Origin: CF-161 sp035259145
GTDB lineage: Bacteria; Chloroflexota; Dormibacteria; Dormibacterales; Dormibacteraceae
NCBI GenBank assembly: GCA_035259145.1
Contig: DATFWQ010000032.1
Span: 1-13,223 of the forward strand
Length of the DNA: 13,223 bases
Direction: 5' to 3'
Part shown: one piece after another, positions 6,785 through 11,619 of the stretch
How the letters are laid out: every line of letters starts with the position of its first letter
Numbering within the stretch: the stretch's first letter is position 1
The notes under the pieces: generated by a model
The model's database searches: none
What the model was told of the DNA's origin: nothing
What the model saw: only the letters and a program-made list of their open reading frames with translations
Program-made: the position numbers and the translations under genes

Positions 6785-7309
6785 ATGAACCCCGAGCTCA
6801 CCCCCGGCAAGCGGTTCCCCGACGTCGAGCTGCATGACCACGGAGGCCACAAGCGCCGCCTCTCCGAGCTGGCCGGCGGCGACCCGCTGCTGCTGAACTT
6901 CTACCGAGGTTGGTGGTGACCCAAGGAACAGCAGTTCATGCGGCAGCTCGTGAAGCTGCAGGACGAGGTCGAGGTCGCCTACACCCGCATGGTCTCGGTC
7001 ACCGTTGATCCTCCTGAGGTGATAAGCGCTTTTCGGGGCGGTCTCGGTGCGCGCTGGACCATCCTGTCGGACGCGGACCGGGTCTGGATGGAGCGGCTCG
7101 ACCTCGAAGAGAGGACCGACCCGGCCAACAGGCCCTACGTGCCCATGACATTCACCCTGTATCCCAACCTCACCATCCACGAGGTGTACGGCGGCTACTG
7201 GTTCTGGGGACGGCCGACGCTCGAGGAGCTCCGCCAGGACATGCGGAAGATCAGCCGGGCGGTCCGAGCCGACTTCGGCTATCGCGGCGGACCAGTCGAG
7301 CCTCGCTGA
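6785..7309 (+). CDS. peroxiredoxin-like selenoprotein (UGA at 6917-6919 = Sec45)
   Basis: The ATG at 6785 has GGAGG six bases upstream. Translation reaches a TGA at codon 45, yet the same frame continues undamaged for 129 more residues to a TGA at 7307-7309, giving 174 residues with the UGA decoded. The joined product is a redoxin of the AhpC/TSA superfamily: TPGKRFPDVELHDHGG, SELAGGDPLLLNFYRGWW-[UGA]-PKEQ, then VSVTVDPPEV, ILSDADRVW and a C-terminal TLYPNLTIHEVYGGYWFWGRP. In relatives the position after FYRGWW is the catalytic Cys (typically RGWWCP), so the UGA replaces exactly the peroxidatic residue. There is no Cys anywhere in the protein, so without selenocysteine it would lack a redox centre. 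A bSECIS-like hairpin follows the UGA. The alternative is a Cys-to-stop mutation (TGC or TGT to TGA). Selenocysteine machinery must lie elsewhere in the genome. The next gene starts 2 bases after the stop. Confidence 0.82.
6931..6959 (+). promoter_or_regulatory. bSECIS-like hairpin downstream of the in-frame UGA
   Basis: GCAG (6931-6934) pairs with CTGC (6956-6959) and TTCATG (6935-6940) pairs with CGTGAA (6949-6954, one G-T pair), leaving G6955 bulged and an 8-base loop CGGCAGCT starting 21 bases after the UGA. Bacterial SECIS elements are described as stems just behind the UGA with an apical loop about 16-37 bases away and a G among the first two loop bases; here the second loop base is G. 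A competing fold pairs GCAGCT (6943-6948) with AGCTGC (6954-6959) around the loop CGTGA, also with a G in second place. I cannot compute which is more stable. Confidence 0.6.
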
Positions 7310-7311
7310 CC

Positions 7312-7938
7312 ATGCCGGTCTGGGCGACAGCCGTGATGGCGGTCGAGAGTCAACCGGCGAAACCGGTGCCTGAGCCGCTCGCTCCGCCCGACCAGGGGCG
7401 GGAGCTGGCGCAGAGCCCGCTGCTCGACGCCGGCAACGGCAGTGGGCAGCTCTGGTTTCTCAACCGCGGCGCGTGGAATGAGAGTCTCACCCTCGCGCAG
7501 CCCGAGGGGTGGCAGTTCCGGGCGCTCCGGATCTGGGATGCAGTGGTGGCCGAGGCCGGGACTGATCAGGCAGGTGGCTGGTATCTGTCCGCCCCCGCCG
7601 ATCTGGGCACGGCGGCCGTCGAGTTCGACGACCCGGCCGTCGTCGGCGCGATCCGGCGGACGCTGGGGAGCTTCCTGCCCCTGCTGGGCCGACGCTTCAT
7701 CGCCACATCGACCCTGATGCCCGACTGGAAGACCTGTGCGGGCGCTCTCACAGTCTTCGAGGCAGGGTCGGATGCGGAGGCGCGGATGCTGGCGGCGACC
7801 GACCCCTGGCAGGCCATCTTCACCGGCAGGCTCTTCCGCCTCGAGCGCGCGATTGTCCGACGCGTCCCCCCGCCTGCCGGTCCGAATACTCAGCGCTACG
7901 GCGGCGCCAACCCGTGGCCGGGAGGAACGTTCGATTGA
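7312..7938 (+). CDS. YCII-like protein, unknown function
   Basis: The product is up to 208 residues from the ATG at 7312, two bases after the stop of the selenoprotein-like gene. No good Shine-Dalgarno precedes it, so it may depend on translational coupling; an in-frame ATG at 7336 is an alternative. The first 45 residues are low-complexity and proline-rich. Residues about 45-120 form an unassigned domain (QLWFLNRGAWNESLTLAQPEGWQFRALRIWD). Residues about 120-185 resemble the YCII/DABB ferredoxin-like fold: LLGRRFIATSTL, then ALTVFEAGSDAEARMLAATDPWQAIFTGRLFRLERA, like the YCII pattern of a strand, the SxxEA helix and an 'ADPF' turn. YCII domains are small dimeric binding or catalytic modules of varied role. 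The tail PNTQRYGGANPWPGGTFD is not a cargo-loading peptide. The gene shares the operon with the peroxidases, suggesting a redox-related role, but that is inference. Confidence 0.65.
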   Translation: MPVWATAVMAVESQPAKPVPEPLAPPDQGRELAQSPLLDAGNGSGQLWFLNRGAWNESLTLAQPEGWQFRALRIWDAVVAEAGTDQAGGWYLSAPADLGTAAVEFDDPAVVGAIRRTLGSFLPLLGRRFIATSTLMPDWKTCAGALTVFEAGSDAEARMLAATDPWQAIFTGRLFRLERAIVRRVPPPAGPNTQRYGGANPWPGGTFD

Positions 7939-7944
7939 CTCAGC

Positions 7945-7957
7945 AGCGGCTGCCGCT
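7945..7957. terminator. short hairpin between convergent genes
   Basis: AGCGG (7945-7949) and CCGCT (7953-7957) pair around a 3-base loop in the 28-base gap between two convergent stop codons. The stem is short and lacks a T-tract, so it is at best a weak bidirectional terminator. Confidence 0.25.
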
Positions 7958-7966
7958 TGGTGCAGT

Positions 7967-8455
7967 CTAGGAGCCCGCCTCCTCGATGGGCGTAAGCCTC
8001 ACGATCGGGATCTCTCGATCTGTCTTCAGCTGATAGCCGGCGTAGCCCGGAGCCAGGGAGACGACCCGCTGCCACGCGTCCGCCCGATCCGCGCCGCTCA
8101 AAGACTCTGGCCGAACTCTCGCCTTCGCTCCGCCGATCTCCACCCACACGCGGTCGGGGTTCCTGGCCATGTTCAGAAACCAGGCGGGATGGCGAGCTGC
8201 GCCGGCGAAGGAGGCAACGACGAGGCAGCCCCGATCGGCTGTGTCAGGAAACCAGCCAAGCATCGTGGTGCGCGTACGTCCAGACCTGGCGCCCACGGTA
8301 TGCAGCAGCAGGAGTGGGCGGCCCATGACGCGCATGCGGTCGCCCAGGATCCGGTGAGCCAGCAGGGCGCCGCCAGTGAAGGCCGCCATGATCGGACGAG
8401 GCAGCCTTGGCGGCTGGAATCCGCGCGTTCCTCTTGGGGTCACCTCAACGGACAT
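7967..8455 (-). CDS. F420/deazaflavin-dependent nitroreductase-family oxidoreductase
   Basis: The product is 162 residues with ATG at 8455 and AAGGAG well spaced upstream. The segment LLLLHTVGARSGRTRTTMLGWF (residues about 48-69) is the core of the split beta-barrel deazaflavin (F420)-dependent oxidoreductases related to mycobacterial Ddn: LLTTxGRKSGxxRxxPL, here as HTVGARSGRTRTTML. It continues with CLVVASFAGAARHPAWFLNMARNPDRVWVEIGG, the family's SxGGxxxxPxWYxNLxANPxVxVxxGG block. Members bind F420 or a related cofactor and reduce quinones or nitro compounds, or protect against oxidative stress. The first 30 residues (RLPRPIMAAFTGGALLAHRILGDR) match the membrane-proximal helix common in this group. 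It lies downstream of a MarR gene on the same strand and has its own copy of the putative MarR operator 23-36 bases before its ATG, so it is probably a target of that regulator. Confidence 0.88.
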   Translation of the reverse strand: MSVEVTPRGTRGFQPPRLPRPIMAAFTGGALLAHRILGDRMRVMGRPLLLLHTVGARSGRTRTTMLGWFPDTADRGCLVVASFAGAARHPAWFLNMARNPDRVWVEIGGAKARVRPESLSGADRADAWQRVVSLAPGYAGYQLKTDREIPIVRLTPIEEAGS

Positions 8456-8477
8456 CGAAGATCTCCTTCTTCAGACT

Positions 8478-8491
8478 TGGTTGACCAACTA
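8478..8491. promoter_or_regulatory. putative MarR operator upstream of the oxidoreductase
   Basis: TGGTTG-AC-CAACTA is a 6-2-6 inverted repeat with one mismatch, between the MarR gene and the oxidoreductase start. Its first 12 bases are identical to those of the copy at 8986-8999. TTG/CAA half-sites are common for MarR-family dimers. Position just upstream of the ribosome-binding site suits repression. Confidence 0.6.
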
Positions 8492-8543
8492 TTCACTGTA
8501 ACTTTCTCCCCCCTGCGTCTCGTATGTCGCCCGCGCGCGCTGC

Positions 8544-8996
8544 CTAGGCCAGGTTGGCCAGGACCTGCAGGAGCAGCCGGCGGAGGAGGACCCGCTCGGC
8601 CTCGCCCAGGTCCTTGACCAGCCGCTGCTCGGCACGCGTCCAGATGTCCACCACCGGTTGGAACAGACCCCGACCTCGTGGCGTGAGGAACACACGCAGC
8701 GCCCGGGCGTCAGCGCCATCCGGCCTCCGCTCGACGACACCGTCCCGCTCCAGGCGAGCAAGGGTCTTCGTCACCGTCGAGGCGTCGACACAGAGCGCGT
8801 CGGCCAGCTGGGACTGGGTGATCCCGTCGTCGATCGCAAGGCGGTAGACGACGTGGTCCTGGCCGACGTGGACGCTTATCTCTTCCAGAGCCGAAGCGAC
8901 CAGATTCCGGTGCGCACGGCAGATCCGGGCGAGAAGCAGCCCAACCCCCTCGTTGAGGGAGGTCGCGGGTGTCGACGGCGATTCATGGTTGACCAA
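8544..8996 (-). CDS. MarR-family transcriptional regulator
   Basis: The product is 150 residues, typical for the family. Residues about 55-115 form the winged helix: ITQSQLADALCVDASTVTKTLARLERDGVVERRPDGADARALRVFLTPRG, with the recognition helix at DASTVTKTLARLE and the wing DGADARALRVFLT. Flanking helices (NEGVGLLLARICRAHRNLVASALEE and the C-terminal WTRAEQRLVKDLGEAERVLLRRLLLQVL) make the dimer interface. The start is a TTG at 8996 with AGGA eight bases before it; no in-frame ATG is available nearby. The inverted repeat TGGTTG-AC-CAACCA at 8986-8999 covers this start codon, strongly suggesting autorepression. MarR proteins of this kind sense oxidants or phenolic ligands and control adjacent detoxification genes, here the deazaflavin oxidoreductase downstream. 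One Cys (in CRAHRN) lies near the N-terminal helix and another (ALCVDAS) in the DNA-binding domain, so redox sensing is possible but unproven. Confidence 0.9.
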   Translation of the reverse strand: MVNHESPSTPATSLNEGVGLLLARICRAHRNLVASALEEISVHVGQDHVVYRLAIDDGITQSQLADALCVDASTVTKTLARLERDGVVERRPDGADARALRVFLTPRGRGLFQPVVDIWTRAEQRLVKDLGEAERVLLRRLLLQVLANLA

Positions 8997-8999
8997 CCA
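8986..8999. promoter_or_regulatory. putative MarR operator over the marR start codon
   Basis: TGGTTG-AC-CAACCA is a perfect 6-2-6 inverted repeat. It covers the TTG start of the MarR gene, so a bound dimer would block transcription or initiation. The same repeat with one change is found at 8478-8491. Confidence 0.65.
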
Positions 9000-9045
9000 A
9001 ATTATCCTGCCACGTCGGCGATGTCGCAGTCAACTCATGCCGACT

Positions 9046-9121
9046 CTCCCCCGCGACCCGGGGTCCCCACGAAGCCTGCTTCGTGGGGTGGGATGTCGGG
9101 GGAGTACCCGGCGAAGCCGGG
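9046..9121 (-). terminator. nested hairpin cluster downstream of the SPFH-RHH unit
   Basis: The core is a perfect 10-bp stem (CCCCACGAAG at 9065-9074 with CTTCGTGGGG at 9079-9088) with a 4-base loop. It is enclosed by a second 8-bp arm, CTCCCCCG (9046-9053) with CGGGGGAG (9097-9104). Directly beside it lies a third stem, CCCGGC (9107-9112) with GCCGGG (9116-9121), loop GAA. Placed after the stop of the minus-strand ribbon-helix-helix gene and before marR, it would end the upstream unit. There is no T-tract. It could also be a REP-like extragenic palindrome. Confidence 0.55.
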
Positions 9122-9159
9122 GGAGGGGGGGTCAGTCCCTCACGGACCTGCTCTGCAAC

Positions 9160-9357
9160 TCATGCAGCTCCGCGGGGCCGGCCCCGACGGGGCAGGGCAC
9201 CGGCACGCTCGGGCATGCGGCCGGCCGCCGTGAGGGCTCGCCGGAGAATGAACTCGATCTGCGCGTTGCTGCTCCGCAGCTCGTCACTGGCCCACCGCGC
9301 AATGGCGTCGTAGACGACCGGGTCCAGTCTCAAGAGGACACTCTTGCGTTCAACCAC
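9160..9357 (-). CDS. ribbon-helix-helix (Arc-type) DNA-binding protein
   Basis: The product is 65 residues from a GTG at 9357 with GGAGG five bases upstream. The N-terminus ERKSVLLRLDPVVYDAIARWASDELRSSNAQIEFILRRAL fits the Arc/MetJ ribbon-helix-helix fold: a basic beta strand (KSVLLRL), a first helix (DPVVYDAIARWASDEL), the turn RSSN and a second helix (AQIEFILRRALTAAG). The basic tail (ERAGALPRRGRPRGAA) may add DNA contacts. These proteins act as dimers on short operators. There is no toxin gene beside it; it lies 15 bases after the SPFH gene on the same strand, an arrangement I recall seeing in actinobacteria. A likely role is control of its own operon, but the target is not shown by the sequence. 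Confidence 0.8.
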   Translation of the reverse strand: MVERKSVLLRLDPVVYDAIARWASDELRSSNAQIEFILRRALTAAGRMPERAGALPRRGRPRGAA

Positions 9358-9372
9358 CGGCGCCTCCGATCG

Positions 9373-10287
9373 TCAGTGGTACAGGGAACCCGTGTTGACG
9401 ACGGGCTGGGTGACGTGGTCGCTGCACAGCACCACGAGCAGGTTGGACACCATCGCGGCCTTGCGCTCCTGATCCAGCTCCACGAAGTCCCTCTCCTCCA
9501 GCCGCGCGAGCGCTTGCTCGACCATGCCGACGGCCCCGTCCACGATGCGTTGGCGCGCCGCAACCACGGCCTCCGCCTGCTGGCGCCGAAGCATCACCTG
9601 CGCGATCTCAGGGGCGAAGGCCAGACGGGTCAGCCTGGACTCGATGACTCTCACTCCGGCGGGGCTCACCCTCGCCCGGATCTCATCCGTGAGCTTCCCC
9701 GTGATCTCCTCCGCGTTCTGCCGAAGCGACGGCCGGCCACTGCCGTAGGCATCGTAGGGATAGCTCGTGGCGACGTGACGCACGGCGGTCTCGGTCTGGA
9801 TGCCGACGAACGCCACGACGTCCTCGATCGCGTACACCGCACGCGCTGTGTCCTCGACCTGCCACACGACCACGGCGGCGATCTCGATGGGGTTGCCATC
9901 GGCGTCGTTGACCTTCGCTACCGCCGTCTCGTGGTTACGGATCCTGGTTGACACCCTCCGCCGCCTGGCGAATGGGTTGACCCAGCGTAGGCCGGATCTA
10001 CGGACGGTGCCTGTGTACCGACCGAAGAGCTGCACGACGCGGGCCTCTCCGGGCACCACCTGGGTCAGGCCACTGACGCCGGCCACGCCGAGGACGATCA
10101 GCATGATCCCCACGACCCGGCTGGCGGTTATGTCGATGTTCGAGGTCAGCAGCCCTGCCCCACCTAGCATCAGGAGCAAGCTCAGCCCGAGCACGGGCAG
10201 CCCGCCCAGGCCGTCGACGGTTCGTTCACTGACTCCGGACGCGGAGGTTTCGGCCGGTACCCCGGCCGGGCGGTCGTTTCTGGCCAT
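9373..10287 (-). CDS. SPFH/band-7 domain membrane protein
   Basis: The product is 304 residues from the ATG at 10287, which has AAGGAGGAAGG just upstream; an upstream in-frame start at 10323 would add 12 residues (MQHGAQRKGGRL) and lacks such a site. Residues about 29-48 and 57-74 are two membrane helices. From residue 75 the SPFH domain follows: TQVVPGEARVVQLFGRYTGTVRRSGLRWVNPFARRRRVSTRIRNHE, the usual 'V.PGE..V...FG.Y.G....GL.WV.PF' start of the slipin/stomatin group, then DADGNPIEIAAVVVWQVEDTARAVYAIEDV and VIESRLTRLAFAPEIAQVMLRRQQAEAVVAARQRIV. SPFH proteins form large membrane rings that organise microdomains or guard proteases. No NfeD partner is present. It is the first gene of a unit with the ribbon-helix-helix gene and diverges from an ABC exporter operon. 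Confidence 0.9.
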   Translation of the reverse strand: MARNDRPAGVPAETSASGVSERTVDGLGGLPVLGLSLLLMLGGAGLLTSNIDITASRVVGIMLIVLGVAGVSGLTQVVPGEARVVQLFGRYTGTVRRSGLRWVNPFARRRRVSTRIRNHETAVAKVNDADGNPIEIAAVVVWQVEDTARAVYAIEDVVAFVGIQTETAVRHVATSYPYDAYGSGRPSLRQNAEEITGKLTDEIRARVSPAGVRVIESRLTRLAFAPEIAQVMLRRQQAEAVVAARQRIVDGAVGMVEQALARLEERDFVELDQERKAAMVSNLLVVLCSDHVTQPVVNTGSLYH

Positions 10288-10317
10288 CAGCCTTCCTCCT
10301 TTGCGCTGCGCACCGTG

Positions 10318-10357
10318 TTGCATTTCGGATATTAGCCGATTATCATAGTGATATCAC
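10318..10357 (+). promoter_or_regulatory. divergent promoter region with palindromic operator
   Basis: The gap between the SPFH and ABC permease genes is distinctly AT-rich. On the plus strand TTGCAT (10318-10323) and TATCAT (10341-10346) lie 17 bases apart, a plausible sigma-70 promoter for the ABC operon. On the minus strand TATGAT (10347 to 10342) could be the -10 of the SPFH unit. The perfect 10-bp palindrome GTGATATCAC at 10348-10357 sits at the expected plus-strand start site and just upstream of the minus-strand -10. A further repeat, TATCA-TAG-TGATA, covers 10341-10353. The overlap suggests one regulator acting on both directions. Confidence 0.45.
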
Positions 10358-10381
10358 ATTAATAGACGGCAGGAGGCGGTC

Positions 10382-11581
10382 ATGGAGATCCTTCGGAACC
10401 TGGCGCGGCGCAAGCTGCGCAGTACGCTGACGATCCTGGGCATCGTCATCGGCATCTTCGCCCTGACCACGATGGGTGCCATGTCCGAGCACTTCAACGT
10501 CCTGTTCAACTTTGCAGAGGAGTGGTACAGCTCCAGCATCCCCGTGGGGTCGCCGGACGGCCAGGCGCCTCTCCTGCCGCTAAGCAAGATCGGCGAGATC
10601 CAAAAGGTCGACGGCGTGGCGGCAGCGTTCCCTGGCTACTCGTTCGGTATGAAGCCAGGTGAGGTGACCACGGTCTCATTCGGCATCCCCGACACCATCG
10701 TCGCTTACGACCCGCGCGAAGCCCCGTACCAGGCGTTCAAGAGATCCATCGCGCAAGGGAAGGACCTGACGGCGACGTCTCGCGGCGAGGTGGTGCTGGG
10801 GACAAGCGTGGCCAACGAGTTCAAGAAGAGGGTCGGTGATCGCATCGACATGCCGGTCAGGCCGCGGGACGCCAGACCGAACTTCGTAAACCATTCCTTC
10901 ACGGTGGTCGGCATCCTGAATTCGGCAGGGACGGCGCCGGACAGTTTCGCGTACATCAGCGTCGCAGATGCGCAGATGCTGTTCAAGGACGTGCTGCCCG
11001 TTGCCGTCCGCGGCAGCATTGACACCACTACAGTGACCGAGGGCATCACGGTGTACGGCAAGCCGGGGACGTCGGTGGCGGACCTGGACCACATAGCCGA
11101 CCAGATCAACCAGCAGGTGCCCGAGGTGAAGGCGATCAGGCCGAGCGACCTGGTCCGCTCGTACAGGTCGGGCGGCGCCACCTTCACAGCGATCACGACG
11201 GCGGCAGCGGTGCTGGCGCTGGTGATCGGGGGGCTGTCGGTGGTGAACACCATGATCATGGCGGTCATCGAGCGCTACAGAGAGATCGGCCTGAAGAAGG
11301 CAGTGGGTGCGCACACGGTGCGCGTGCTGCGGGAGTACCTCATGGAGGCGACGCTGATCGGGTTCCTGGGCGGAGCGATCGGCTACGTCCTGGGAGTGCT
11401 GCTGACCAACCTGCTGAACGTGGCGGGGAGGTCGAGCAACCTGGAGCTGTTCCTGGTCACGCCGAAGCTGACGGCGATCGCGCTGGCCTTCGCGCTGGCG
11501 CTGGGCGCTGTCGCGGGATTGATCCCGGCCTTCCGGGCGGCCAGGCTGGACCCGGTGCTGGCGCTCAGGACCACCAACTAG
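10382..11581 (+). CDS. MacB/FtsX-type ABC transporter permease
   Basis: The product is 399 residues; AGGAGG lies five bases before the ATG. The N-terminus MEILRNLARRKLRSTLTILGIVIGIFALTTMG is the classic MacB start: an amphipathic, basic segment, then TM1 (residues about 14-34). Residues about 35-265 form the extracytoplasmic MacB periplasmic core domain (VLGTSVANEFKKRVGDRIDM, SFTVVGILNSAG). Three more helices follow at about 267-293, 319-344 and 361-383, with EIGLKKAVGA (301-310) as the conserved cytoplasmic coupling loop and AARLDPVLALR near the end. These mechanotransmission-type transporters drive export or envelope processes without a substrate tunnel through the membrane. The ATPase gene follows after 38 bases. 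The substrate is unknown; relatives export peptides, lipids or antimicrobials. Confidence 0.92.
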   Translation: MEILRNLARRKLRSTLTILGIVIGIFALTTMGAMSEHFNVLFNFAEEWYSSSIPVGSPDGQAPLLPLSKIGEIQKVDGVAAAFPGYSFGMKPGEVTTVSFGIPDTIVAYDPREAPYQAFKRSIAQGKDLTATSRGEVVLGTSVANEFKKRVGDRIDMPVRPRDARPNFVNHSFTVVGILNSAGTAPDSFAYISVADAQMLFKDVLPVAVRGSIDTTTVTEGITVYGKPGTSVADLDHIADQINQQVPEVKAIRPSDLVRSYRSGGATFTAITTAAAVLALVIGGLSVVNTMIMAVIERYREIGLKKAVGAHTVRVLREYLMEATLIGFLGGAIGYVLGVLLTNLLNVAGRSSNLELFLVTPKLTAIALAFALALGAVAGLIPAFRAARLDPVLALRTTN

Positions 11582-11606
11582 CGAACGAGATGTGGAAGAG
11601 GAGCAA

Positions 11607-11618
11607 ATGGAGTACTGA
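11607..11618 (+). other. three-codon mini-ORF before the ABC ATPase start
   Basis: ATG GAG TAC TGA at 11607-11618 follows GAGGAG (11598-11603) by three bases and ends one base before the ATPase ATG at 11620. It may be chance, or its translation and stop could feed ribosomes to the adjacent start. Confidence 0.2.
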
Positions 11619-11619
11619 G

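Noticed and set aside
6593..6919. A 108-residue plus-strand frame ending at the TGA, starting inside the encapsulin gene
   Set aside because: It is only the frame of the redoxin N-terminus extended upstream into the encapsulin gene. The real start is the ATG at 6785 with GGAGG before it.
6917..6919. General reassignment of TGA to a sense codon
   Set aside because: The DyP, encapsulin and redoxin genes themselves end at TGA at sensible positions, so TGA is a normal stop; only this one is a candidate for recoding.
6938..7309. A separate 123-residue gene starting at the ATG at 6938
   Set aside because: It starts in the middle of the redoxin fold, has no ribosome-binding site and is in the same frame as 6785-6916. 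It is the back half of the UGA-containing gene.
8953..9951. A 332-residue plus-strand frame across marR, RHH and SPFH genes
   Set aside because: It crosses three well-supported minus-strand genes and the hairpin cluster and has no family-like segments. It is a shadow.
9972..9981. GGGTTGACCC, which resembles the MarR operator
   Set aside because: It lies inside the SPFH coding region away from any start, and its half-sites differ (GGGT/ACCC). It is probably chance.
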